A stretch of 64,000 bases of DNA from Tritrichomonas foetus (taxonomy: Eukaryota > Parabasalia > Tritrichomonadida > Tritrichomonadidae): positions 1-64,000 of the forward strand of contig MLAK01000580.1 of NCBI GenBank assembly GCA_001839685.1, read 5' to 3'. The notes below the pieces were generated by a model. The model saw only the letters and a list, made by a program, of their open reading frames with translations. It searched no databases and was not told where the DNA came from. The translations under genes and the position numbers were made by a program. This document shows, one piece after another, positions 52,918 through 62,758 of the stretch (positions are counted from its first letter, which is position 1; each line of letters begins with the position of its first letter).

Positions 52918-54240
52918 ATGGGGAAGAAAAGAAAGTATTCCAAAAGAAAACAAATACTACTTCCGTTGACGAATATTCGAAAAGTGCCCAAGTTTCCGAA
53001 ACTGGTCAAAAACCATCATGTGTGGATGAATGATTCCATCAATGAAGTAGCTCCCATATGGGAATACTTGAAAATGAAGGAATTACCATATGGGGCGCTT
53101 AAACAAGTTTCACATGATACGAATATAAAATATCAAACGCTTAAAAAATGGCGACAAAAATTTAAAAAAGACCCTAACTACACTCCATATGAAGCACTAG
53201 GGGTAACAACGCTCCCAAATGAAACAGAAGATCAACTATTCAATTTAGTATCTGATAAACTTAATAACGGAACTCCATTCACCTTGAACGAACTTCAAGA
53301 CACAGCAATTCATTTGTATCAACAATTATCCATGGAACAAGTTGGTAGAGATCGTTTCTCGGCCACAAATTCTTGGGCTTACAGATTCCTTGACAAATAC
53401 GGCCTATCGGTGAGATCATCAAAACCCAGTAAAAAGGGAGAAGTGGATCCAAAGTTTATTGACATCTTTATAGAAAAATTAACACATGCAGCTCAAGATT
53501 ATCATCCTGAAAGAATCTTCAATATGGATGAAACTTTTGTCCATGTGTGTTGCCCACCTTCCAAAGTAATTGGCAGGAAAGGAGCTGAAAACGTTCCATC
53601 TTTTATTAATGAAGATGAAAAAAGTGGTTTTACATGTTTAACAACAATTAGCTTTGGGGGAACTATACTTGAACCAATATTTCTCACGAAAGGTAATCAA
53701 GAAAACTCCGAAATGCAATTCGGAGAAGCCTGGAATTATGAAAATGATATCAAAATAATGAAAAGTGAAACAGGTTGGGCAACCAGTGAAGTGATGTGTC
53801 AATACATTAAATGGTTATCAGAACAAGTTAATAATGAGCCTTGCTGTTTAGTCTTAGATGTATACAGCACGCATAAAGATGCAATTGTCAGAGAACTTGC
53901 ACAGAGTTTGCAAATAGATCTCATTTTTGTCCCCGCCAATGGTACTGGTTCCTTTCAGCCATTAGATAGAAAGATCTTTGGAATTATTAAGGCTAAAATG
54001 AAAAAAGCGTGGGATATTTCACGGAGAAAAGCAATTGAAGGGAATTCAGTTTGGAATAAAGCTTTAGCTGCACGAACATTCAAAGAAATACTTAATAAAG
54101 TAAGCAGTCATGCATATAAATCAGCATGGAACATTCCTGGTTTCCCCATGATAAGTAAATGTGAAAATAAGATTTCTAGCACAGATGATACGGATGATAC
54201 AGATTATAATTTTGAAGATGAGTTTTTAGAGTATTTTTAA
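52918..54240 (+). CDS. Pogo/CENP-B-like DDE transposase of element 2
   Basis: A 440-residue intact transposase. A basic N-terminus (M-G-K-K-R-K-Y-S-K-R-K) is followed by a helix-turn-helix region (about 48-90, with G-A-L-K-Q-V-S-H-D-T and L-K-K-W-R-Q-K-F) and a second CENP-B/Tc5-like DNA-binding region (about 100-180, with S-W-A-Y-R-F-L-D-K-Y). The catalytic core has Asp204 (F-N-M-D-E-T), Asp314 (L-V-L-D-V-Y) and Asp350 (F-Q-P-L-D), giving DD35D spacing with L-I-F-V-P-A-N-G-T. All three acidic residues are present, so the enzyme could be active. The acidic C-terminus contains D-D-T-D repeats. It is clearly homologous to the transposase of element 1. Confidence 0.92.
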   Translation: MGKKRKYSKRKQILLPLTNIRKVPKFPKLVKNHHVWMNDSINEVAPIWEYLKMKELPYGALKQVSHDTNIKYQTLKKWRQKFKKDPNYTPYEALGVTTLPNETEDQLFNLVSDKLNNGTPFTLNELQDTAIHLYQQLSMEQVGRDRFSATNSWAYRFLDKYGLSVRSSKPSKKGEVDPKFIDIFIEKLTHAAQDYHPERIFNMDETFVHVCCPPSKVIGRKGAENVPSFINEDEKSGFTCLTTISFGGTILEPIFLTKGNQENSEMQFGEAWNYENDIKIMKSETGWATSEVMCQYIKWLSEQVNNEPCCLVLDVYSTHKDAIVRELAQSLQIDLIFVPANGTGSFQPLDRKIFGIIKAKMKKAWDISRRKAIEGNSVWNKALAARTFKEILNKVSSHAYKSAWNIPGFPMISKCENKISSTDDTDDTDYNFEDEFLEYF

Positions 54241-54456
54241 TCATCATCAACAAGTGTATTTACTATTTCGAACTCATATTCAGCTAGAACAACTCATGAT
54301 ATTGGTAAGAGAAGGTGTACATTCCGTGAATTTTGCGAAATCAATTCATTTTGAAATAAAAAGTAGGAAATGAATCAGCTCAAACAGTTTTTTGTGGATC
54401 ATTTAATGTAAATTCATGAAATTATGAATTTTTACCTTTAGATGAAAAAAATGTTT

Positions 54457-54870
54457 TCATTTCCAACTTCTGTGAAAACAATAACAAGAATATATTTCTT
54501 TTGGAGCTTTTCCACTTTTAACTGCAAAATCACAAGCTATTTTTTTGATGGCAGAAATAATGTGACAGAAAAGGTCGGTAATAACAAAAGGATATGCTTC
54601 AATCAACAATGTAAACGATTCTTCACTTACTTTAATAGAGTGAATGGTAAATTTTCTGGTCTTGAGGCAATCACGAATGGCATGAAGAGTAATTTGAATA
54701 AAAATGCTTTCACATCTGTGAAATAGTAGAACTTAGAACAGGAGCAAAGAAGCAGATTCACCATTAGTTTCACGAATCACTATATCACTTGGTAAGATTT
54801 CATATAAAAGTTTTGAACTTTGAACTTTAGTTTTCTTTTCCCCCTCCTTCTTTTTTTCTGCGTCTTCTTA
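54457..54870 (-). pseudogene. Decayed minus-strand gene inside element 2, family unknown
   Basis: On the minus strand one frame is open for about 137 codons except for a single TAA at 54733-54735. Its translation has protein-like character: a Lys/Glu-rich linker (A-E-K-K-K-E-G-E-K-K), then L-L-Y-E-I-L-P-S-D-I-V-I-R-E-T-N-G-E-S, the stop, and then a helical segment with I-H-S-I-K-V-S-E-E-S-F-T-L-L and D-F-A-V-K-S-G-K-A-P-K-E-I-Y. This reads as the C-terminal end of a once-functional protein. I do not recognise the family. Further coding-like fragments in another minus-strand frame lie upstream at about 55085-55601, with several stops, so the original gene may have been longer. Confidence 0.45.
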
Positions 54871-56904
54871 TTCATTAATTAAATTCGATTTTACCTTTAT
54901 AACCAGAACAAGAAAAATCATTTTTCATCTCTTTCAAGTCTTAATAAAATCACAGCGTATGGAAAATTTCTAAATATTATCATTATTGAGAGAGACATCA
55001 TCTATATTTATATAAGTCTATTTATAAATATGTATAGCTTAAGTTGTAAACATCATTTTTGTTGTATCTTAACAATATTGTATTTATTGAATCTTTTTCA
55101 AATCAACGATTGATGTCTTGACCGAGCATTGATCAGGCGTGAAGCGATTAATCCAGAAATTGGCATATCACTTCTTCTCCTACTTTCATATCTTCGTACT
55201 TTTAGCATGTTAATAATTGTACATGCCAAATTTATTCGAAGTTGTGTTCATGATTTTGCAAGCAAACAATTTCATGTTCAAAGGGAAAAAAACGAGATTT
55301 TCATTGTTTGCAAAGTCGTTTCACTATGATAATTCTGGTTCTTACAGAACTAATATGCCAAAAAATGATCCTCGCGAGGATTTTATTGTTGAACCAATGA
55401 ATGCTTTATTTTATCTTGTGAAACAAATATAAATCTCCAAGTTATATCGATATTTGTACGAATTTTTACATGATTTTTTAGTTGATGATGATTAGGTGCA
55501 AGAGTAGAAGTAAAAAGAATTGTATAAAGAAACATTGATGCAGTATGATCACGTTCAACATTAAAATTAGGTGCATGCGAGGCTGGAGAAAAACACACCA
55601 CCCAAAAAAAGTGGAAAAGGTATTTCTCTAATTTGATACTATTAGTGAACGATTTGTTAATCGATATTTGTCCAATAACGATTAAAAATTATACTGCAAC
55701 AAAATAGGTAAATAAAGAAACCATTAATTAATAAACGAAATAACATTTCACGANCAACAATGTAAACGATTCTTCACTTACTTTAATAGAGTGAATGGTA
55801 AATTTTCTGGTCTTGAGGCAATCACGAATGGCATGAAGAGTAATTTGAATAAAAATGCTTTCACATCTGTGAAATAGTAGAACTTAGAACAGGAGCAAAG
55901 AAGCAGATTCACCATTAGTTTCACGAATCACTATATCACTTGGTAAGATTTCATATAAAAGTTTTGAACTTTGAACTTTAGTTTTCTTTTCCCCCTCCTT
56001 CTTTTTTTCTGCGTCTTCTTATTCATTAATTAAATTCGATTTTACCTTTATAACCAGAACAAGAAAAATCATTTTTCATCTCTTTCAAGTCTTAATAAAA
56101 TCACAGCGTATGGAAAATTTCTAAATATTATCATTATTGAGAGAGACATCATCTATATTTATATAAGTCTATTTATAAATATGTATAGCTTAAGTTGTAA
56201 ACATCATTTTTGTTGTATCTTAACAATATTGTATTTATTGAATCTTTTTCAAATCAACGATTGATGTCTTGACCGAGCATTGATCAGGCGTGAAGCGATT
56301 AATCCAGAAATTGGCATATCACTTCTTCTCCTACTTTCATATCTTCGTACTTTTAGCATGTTAATAATTGTACATGCCAAATTTATTCGAAGTTGTGTTC
56401 ATGATTTTGCAAGCAAACAATTTCATGTTCAAAGGGAAAAAAACGAGATTTTCATTGTTTGCAAAGTCGTTTCACTATGATAATTCTGGTTCTTACAGAA
56501 CTAATATGCCAAAAAATGATCCTCGCGAGGATTTTATTGTTGAACCAATGAATGCTTTATTTTATCTTGTGAAACAAATATAAATCTCCAAGTTATATCG
56601 ATATTTGTACGAATTTTTACATGATTTTTTAGTTGATGATGATTAGGTGCAAGAGTAGAAGTAAAAAGAATTGTATAAAGAAACATTGATGCAGTATGAT
56701 CACGTTCAACATTAAAATTAGGTGCATGCGAGGCTGGAGAAAAACACACCACCCAAAAAAAGTGGAAAAGGTATTTCTCTAATTTGATACTATTAGTGAA
56801 CGATTTGTTAATCGATATTTGTCCAATAACGATTAAAAATTATACTGCAACAAAATAGGTAAATAAAGAAACCATTAATTAATAAACGAAATAACATTTC
56901 ACGA
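54604..56904 (+). repeat. Exact 1150-bp tandem duplication around a single N
   Basis: Positions 54604-55753 are repeated at 55755-56904 (offset 1151) with no difference that I can see, and a single N at 55754 separates them. An exact repeat joined by one N is the usual sign of two overlapping contig ends placed side by side rather than merged. Confidence 0.92.
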
Positions 56905-57845
56905 CTTGATAATAACTAAAAGGAAAAATAACGATAATTTATTGATGATTTTCATTCAATATATTGATTGTAAGATTGTATTACATCACCAGATAATATA
57001 TTATATTTGACTTCTTAGAAAATTAAATGATAATATCTAAAATTAAAGAAAAGCAAAATAATATCGACTTTTTCGATGTAATTTTGAGCAAATTTACCTC
57101 ACCAACTTGGATGGATTAAAAGTGAAAATTCAGTAGTCAATAAAATTATCAATGAAGAAATAACAACAAGTTTTCTGACTTAAAAACGTATATCAGCATA
57201 TAATTCACGCGTTGCTATTAAGAAATATAAGGATAAAACACAAAAACAAGAAAAAATGAAAACCGCTATTTTGATGATTTGTGGCTATTTTTTTATTTTC
57301 GGCTCTAACTGAAATATAGAATTATATTTGACGCGATAATTTCTATTTCCAGAAATAACTTTTGAATTTCCTTTGAATAAAAATTATTGAGAAATGTAAA
57401 TGATTCCATTTTTGGCGCGAATTTTTTTATTTTTGCAACATATAGAACACATCTCATTTAGATTAATTTCACTTGAGGTACTTGGTAAATTTTGTTTGAA
57501 GGTCGTTTTTTTAGACGATTAATGTCAGATAAAGTGTCCCAAAAAATCTAATTTTCGTTGAATTACCGATTATATGTTTTTGTACGTGTTTAAAAATATG
57601 TGCCCCAAAATACGAAACAAGAAAACATCTGTGTATAATGATGAAAGGATTTCAATTTTTTTTGCGATCGATGTTTTTAGTGGAAAAGAGCTATTTTGCT
57701 GTGCATGCAAAGGCGAATAATCGTGTAAAAGGTATCGAATAGAAAATCATTTCTCGGCGAGTTATGATCATTTTCTGATATTTTTCGGTAAATAACGTAT
57801 TTTATTCAATATGTTATCGTACGTTTTTTGGCAAAATGGTCGTCA
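56905..57845. other. Right part of element 2, no gene seen
   Basis: About 940 bp with stops in all frames. It contains CCCCAAAATACGAAAC near 57603, which resembles the outer part of the terminal repeat and may be a subterminal repeat. Confidence 0.5.
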
Positions 57846-57872
57846 AAAGGGGAAAAGTATACGATTTTGGGG
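57846..57872 (-). repeat. Right terminal inverted repeat of element 2
   Basis: Inverted partner of 52716-52742, followed by TA at 57873-57874. Confidence 0.8.
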
Positions 57873-57874
57873 TA

Positions 57875-58362
57875 ATTATAGTTACAATAGTTCCAAAGGC
57901 TGTATCTATCAATATATCCTTAAATTGTTGTTTTAGCTTGCCATATGATAAATTTTCCGAAAACTCGAGATGTCATTGATCATATCAAACTGCAATTGTC
58001 GGATTTTCATGGTGATCTTCAATAATGATAGCCTTTTACTCATCTTTAATTTTCTTGAAATAAGATTTGATTTAAACAAGCACTCATTCACATATTCACT
58101 TTTCCTATTGATCGAACTTTTCCGGTATTCAATTTAATTTATAAAATTAGACTGGCTGAAGGTCATAAACTATTTAAAAAGTTAACTATCAACTTTTTCA
58201 TTTTCATAAGTCATAAACTATTTAAAAGAAATCAATTCACCATAATTTGACATTTATCTGGTGGATTCCTAATCAACACTTTTTCATATCGTGCGTTTAA
58301 AAATTTCTATTCACACCTTCACAAAAACTCAAAAAAAAAAAAAAAAAAAAAAAATCTTCCAA
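57875..58362. other. Intergenic region between element 2 and the next gene
   Basis: About 490 bp. CAATTGTCGGATTTTCAT at about 57993 resembles the palindrome region inside the left end of element 2 and might be a relic of another element. It also contains AACTATTTAAAA twice (58168 and 58212), TCAACTTTTTC near 58190, and a 22-A run at 58331-58354 just before the gene. Confidence 0.45.
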
Positions 58363-61068
58363 ATGAGACGCCTCCAGGCGAACTTTTCCAGAGATCTTCA
58401 GAATACTTTAAACTTGTTGGAACAGTCTAGCCTCGGAAGCCCGGTCAGATCGAATCACGCATTCACACACAACAAATCCATAAAGCAAAATCCAATTCAG
58501 ATCGTAAATACACCTTCACCACATAACTATTCAAAAACTAAAACGAGACGGCAAACATCACCATCGAATTTAAGTGGTCAGAGAAGAAGAGCTCCAATGA
58601 AAAAAGCGAAAAGAAATATGAATCAACAAAATTATTCACCAAGCATGCCTCAAATTATTTTTACAGTAAATCCAAATGGAAAATACTCTTCAATATCGTT
58701 GATTCCCCAAAAATACCAGCAAAATCATTCCCAAAATTATCAACAAAATAATTCTGATTTTTCCACTCAAAATTTAAGTAATTTGAATAATTCTAATAAT
58801 ATCAATACACAATTTGATAATATTCGAAATGTTTATGTCAAAGAAATTTCAAAACTAACTGAAAATTTATCGAAAGGGGAAAATAATTCAGAGAAAAACT
58901 TGAGGAATAGTGAAAGAGCAAGGGCCGCGAATAATTTGATGGGAAAATCTAATGAAAATCGAACTGATAAGAAAAATGAGAAACGAAGTAGTAATTTAGT
59001 GGAAGGGAACAACAAAAGTAAAGAAAATAAGAAAATGAGTACATTAAATAATGACAATACTCAAAAAGAATCAAATACAAAAACTATTGACAATATAAAT
59101 AATTCGAGAAATGAGAAAAAAAGTAGAAACAATAATAGCAATGTTATTAACAATACGAGTAATACAAATGAAAGTAGTAATACAGAGTATCCAATAATCC
59201 ATAATCGTACGCTTAATCGACGCTCAAGTCGAAAACGAAGTACTGGAAATGAAGAAGAAAAATCTTTGAATTCAATTTTACGACATCCAATTTCTTCATC
59301 AGATCCAAATATTCAAAGTATGTTTTCCTTGTTTTGTTTAGAAAGAAAATATCGTTTCCATGACCGTAAAAAAGTTTTGGAACGAGTATTCAGTACATGG
59401 TATAAAAGAATGACAAGAAGTATCATATCAAAGCTAAGGAAATCCCAATTAGATTCAACTCTGAATTTACAATCAACAACAGTCAACAATATCGACATAG
59501 TAACTTCAAATCAACTCACCCAAACGGAATATATGAGTGGGTCAGACTCAAATCCATTTAGTTTAACAGACGATCCATCAGGAGAAATTGATGATCTATC
59601 TGATAATCAATTAATTGATCAAATTATGAAAAACGACCCATTAATGAGAATTTTTCGTCAAGACAATCCAAATCCTTCAGAGAAAATGCACCACATCATT
59701 CAACACAAATTGAATCGATTTAAGGATCACAATGATGATGTTGGGGACAATATAAATGATGATAAAATTTATGATGATGAACTTTTAGATGATAATGAAA
59801 GTATTGAGAATGATAGAATAAATGGTGAAATAGAGGGTGTAATTAATGATGAAATAGATGAAATAAAAAAAATTAATCGAAGTGAAAAAGGTAAAAGTAC
59901 AGAAAATCAAAATGGATCATCATTTTTATCTTGGAAAGCAGAAAATTATAAAAGGGCACAAAGTCAATCTTATGAAGCAGTTGGAAACATGATAGAAGTA
60001 TCAAATTCTGAAAATTCACAAGCTTATAGTGAAACTACAGAGGAATATATTCCTATTCCAATTTCTTCCGACCATTCTGAAACAATTGATACATCCAATA
60101 CTTTGAATTTCAGATCACGTGATGGAGGAAGTGATTCTTTCAGTGCAGAATTAGAAGAAAGTTCAAATGAATTCCATATTTCCCAACAACCCTATCAAAA
60201 AGCAAATCAAACACAAAACTATCCAAATAAACTTGTAAATCATAGCAATTTTCAAAATGAAGATGAAGAAGATGAGGATGGAGATGATAATTTATCGAAT
60301 ATGATTGATCAAGTAATGAATAAAACCTATCAAATTGATAATGAAATTGATTTTGAAGTTCCTGTGGACATTCCAACAATTGATATGAAAAGGATTTTAT
60401 CATCACCTGAAAGAAAAACTCAACCAATTACAGTAAATTCACCAAATACAAGTCCAAATAATCATTCTTTATTGAATTCAAATTCATTGAGTCAAAGTTT
60501 GAATAAATCACCTGAAAAAAGAAATGAAGCTCATCTTTCATTAAAAGAAAGATTTAGACCACCACCAATTAATCCGAATGCTGAAATTATTAAACAAGTT
60601 GTTCAAGAATTTAAATCAACCTCTTCTTCTCAAAAATCAGAACAAGATTCTGGAAATCCAACTTCAAAACCTGAAACAGATTTGAAAAGATTTTTAAGAC
60701 AATTATTTTCCGAATCGCTTTTTGAATCCTTTAAATCTTCACAAGCCAAAAACAAATCTATACCGAAAATCATAATACCAACAACTATTCAACTTCCATG
60801 GCAATTCAATGAAGAGTATTGTGATCTGGTTGTTGATGTTGTAACTGAGCTTGCTGAATCAACAAATGTTGTGAATTATACATATGAAACGTTCTTGGAC
60901 TATTTATCAGATTTCTTCAAGACAGCGCATTATCAATTACAGAAAACAGTTTTACCTGAATTGGAAGTTTTTAGACAGAATAAATTTGATGATTTCATGT
61001 TGAATTATTCAATTGATTTTTCAGATTCTCTACTTTCATACCAACTTGATTATGTTCTAGGTGTTTAA
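58363..61068 (+). CDS. Asn/Ser-rich protein with SFI1-like segment, possibly centrosomal/basal-body
   Basis: A 901-residue, largely disordered protein rich in Asn, Ser, Lys and Glu. Two segments look folded. Around DNA 59330-59450 the sequence R-K-K-V-L-E-R-V-F-S-T-W-Y-K-R-M-T resembles an SFI1/centrin-binding repeat (hydrophobic-x-x-W-x-+). The last 90 residues (from about 60775) form a helical domain, F-N-E-E-Y-C-D-L-V-V-D-V-V-T-E-L to the end, similar in style to C-terminal domains of centrosome/microtubule proteins. A basal-body role is a guess from these two features. The start is at 58363 because the upstream frame runs through a poly-A tract (which would encode poly-Lys) from a GTG; the first residues M-R-R-L-Q-A-N-F look natural. 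Confidence 0.6.
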   Translation: MRRLQANFSRDLQNTLNLLEQSSLGSPVRSNHAFTHNKSIKQNPIQIVNTPSPHNYSKTKTRRQTSPSNLSGQRRRAPMKKAKRNMNQQNYSPSMPQIIFTVNPNGKYSSISLIPQKYQQNHSQNYQQNNSDFSTQNLSNLNNSNNINTQFDNIRNVYVKEISKLTENLSKGENNSEKNLRNSERARAANNLMGKSNENRTDKKNEKRSSNLVEGNNKSKENKKMSTLNNDNTQKESNTKTIDNINNSRNEKKSRNNNSNVINNTSNTNESSNTEYPIIHNRTLNRRSSRKRSTGNEEEKSLNSILRHPISSSDPNIQSMFSLFCLERKYRFHDRKKVLERVFSTWYKRMTRSIISKLRKSQLDSTLNLQSTTVNNIDIVTSNQLTQTEYMSGSDSNPFSLTDDPSGEIDDLSDNQLIDQIMKNDPLMRIFRQDNPNPSEKMHHIIQHKLNRFKDHNDDVGDNINDDKIYDDELLDDNESIENDRINGEIEGVINDEIDEIKKINRSEKGKSTENQNGSSFLSWKAENYKRAQSQSYEAVGNMIEVSNSENSQAYSETTEEYIPIPISSDHSETIDTSNTLNFRSRDGGSDSFSAELEESSNEFHISQQPYQKANQTQNYPNKLVNHSNFQNEDEEDEDGDDNLSNMIDQVMNKTYQIDNEIDFEVPVDIPTIDMKRILSSPERKTQPITVNSPNTSPNNHSLLNSNSLSQSLNKSPEKRNEAHLSLKERFRPPPINPNAEIIKQVVQEFKSTSSSQKSEQDSGNPTSKPETDLKRFLRQLFSESLFESFKSSQAKNKSIPKIIIPTTIQLPWQFNEEYCDLVVDVVTELAESTNVVNYTYETFLDYLSDFFKTAHYQLQKTVLPELEVFRQNKFDDFMLNYSIDFSDSLLSYQLDYVLGV

Positions 61069-61580
61069 TTTTTTATATGAAAATAAACTTATTTTTAATT
61101 TTTTCTAATTTATTTATTTATTTCTAATCCGTTTTATTTAGATTCCATCAAATTTTGCATACATATATATACGACTGGTTAGTAGAATTTTTAGTCGGGA
61201 ATAAAAGATATCTTTATCTTATTCCAAAAATCATCCCATCAAGAAAAATCAAATGAAGTTGGCCATGAAAACATGTTTTTAAATTCATCTTTTTAAGTGA
61301 CAAATAGATTGATCAATAAATTTTTTTATTAATTTTAAAACGGTAATCTCAGCATTTGGAATATAAATTTAATTTATTAAATTATTATATTAATGCAAAT
61401 TGAATGATAATTCATCTGGTAACCTCATAAGAAAGGGCAGAAATTACCAACCCTTTCTTTTTCACGGTGATAACGATCAACAAACAAACTTTTTGAAATG
61501 TTTATTTACATTAGAAAATTTTTGACACCTTATATGAAAAAATTCAATCATCGATCTTTTTGATGTCCAAAAATATCATT
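61069..61580. other. Intergenic region upstream of nitroreductase
   Basis: About 510 bp of AT-rich DNA with no feature I can support. Confidence 0.55.
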
Positions 61581-61586
61581 TCATTT
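61581..61586 (+). promoter_or_regulatory. Initiator-like TCATTT upstream of the nitroreductase
   Basis: Its A is 21 nt before the ATG at 61604. A second TCATTT overlaps just upstream (61576-61581). Confidence 0.45.
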
Positions 61587-61603
61587 TTTAAAGAAGAATC
61601 TTC

Positions 61604-62467
61604 ATGATGGAGACACTTGAAACAATTGAAACATTCAAGGCAAGACAATCAGCACGCACGTTCAATGGAATAAACTTTCCTCAAAGTAAAATGCAAATAG
61701 TTCGGGAAATTATTGATGAAGTGAATGAAATTGAAACACCATTTAAATCAGCAAATGTTGAAATAGCATTAACTGAACCAGGTTTGGCCAAAATGGGATT
61801 TATCTCAAATGAAGCTGGATGGATAGTCGAGAAAATCAAGAAAAATCCAGAATCAAAAGACCTGACAAAAGAAGAAATCATTGATGCCTCTTTCAAAATG
61901 CAAATTGCTGTTATGAAAATGACTCAAAACCACATCACTACTGTTTGGATAGGTGGTACATATAACCGAACTGAAGCAGCTAAAAGATATAATGATGAAT
62001 ATCATGTTCCAATTGGTGTTGCATTTGGAGAGAAAGAGAAACCACATTTCATGGCAAAGATGGTAAAATTGTTCAAAGATTCACGTAAAAGATTACCGTT
62101 AAAACAGTTGTTTTATGACTCCAAGAGAAATCAAGTTATTGGTGATAAAGAGCTAAACCAATATAATCAGAAAATACAAAATTTCATTGAATCTTTACGT
62201 TCAGGTCCATCTGCTATGAATGGACAGCCATGGAGATTTGCATTATACTTTGATGATTTAGATTATAAAAATGAAAAAATTACCCATGTTAACCTATATA
62301 ATGCTGCACCAGATGATTTTGTCTCATTCTTCGCAATGGGAATAGCACTGGGAAATATTTATTTCATGAAAGAATTTATGAACAATCATTATGAGGTTAT
62401 TGTTAAAAACCCCACACCATCACCAACACCAGTTGGTGGAGATTATATTTGCACAATTGTTCTCTAG
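61604..62467 (+). CDS. Nitroreductase-family flavoprotein
   Basis: A 287-residue protein of the nitroreductase fold, probably the TM1586-like subgroup. The N-terminus has the FMN-phosphate-binding pattern R-Q-S-A-R-T-F (about 12-18) and the C-terminal half has G-P-S-A-M-N-G-Q-P-W-R-F (about 202-213), the FMN/substrate motif of the family. It would reduce nitro compounds or quinones with NAD(P)H in the cytosol. Trichomonad nitroreductases are known to influence handling of nitroimidazole drugs, but this subgroup has not been assigned such a role by anything seen here. It starts at the first of two adjacent Met codons. Bacterial ancestry is likely for the family in protists. An Inr-like motif precedes it. 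Confidence 0.85.
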   Translation: MMETLETIETFKARQSARTFNGINFPQSKMQIVREIIDEVNEIETPFKSANVEIALTEPGLAKMGFISNEAGWIVEKIKKNPESKDLTKEEIIDASFKMQIAVMKMTQNHITTVWIGGTYNRTEAAKRYNDEYHVPIGVAFGEKEKPHFMAKMVKLFKDSRKRLPLKQLFYDSKRNQVIGDKELNQYNQKIQNFIESLRSGPSAMNGQPWRFALYFDDLDYKNEKITHVNLYNAAPDDFVSFFAMGIALGNIYFMKEFMNNHYEVIVKNPTPSPTPVGGDYICTIVL

Positions 62468-62758
62468 TTTTATGAACAATTCGAATCTTAAATAATAAAA
62501 GGCAATTTTTCATTCTTATACAGCTTGTTTTTCATTCTAATACGATTAGGAAAGAAGAAAATATTGATTTTTTATTCCATTGAATATAGATTGTGGATTA
62601 TTCACGCTATTATAGATTGTTTATTAGAAATGATGACATAAAGCTATTTTTTGAAAAATTAATAATAATTAATTAATCAAGGAAAAAAGAATGAAAAAAA
62701 GAATAAAAAAAAGAGTATATATTTGCGTTGATAAACTGTTTATTTGCACAAATATTCT

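Larger units (their letters stand above)
52716..57872 (+). mobile_element. Pogo-like DNA transposon (element 2) with long non-transposase region
   Basis: Terminal inverted repeats of 27 bp (24 matches) face inward at 52716-52742 (starts CCCTAAAATCGCAAACTTTT) and 57846-57872 (reverse complement starts CCCCAAAATCGTATACTTTT). Both ends are followed by TA (52714-52715 and 57873-57874), as in the Tc1/mariner/pogo group. A complete transposase lies near the left end, and about 3.6 kb lie between it and the right end. That region includes a decayed minus-strand gene and a 1150-bp exact duplication around a single N that is probably an artefact; without it the element is about 4.0 kb. The repeats are unrelated to those of element 1, although the transposases are clearly homologous. 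Confidence 0.75.

Noticed and set aside
55129..56752. Small identical open frames in both copies of the duplication
   Set aside because: They are short, overlap each other on both strands, and are duplicated only because of the suspected assembly artefact.
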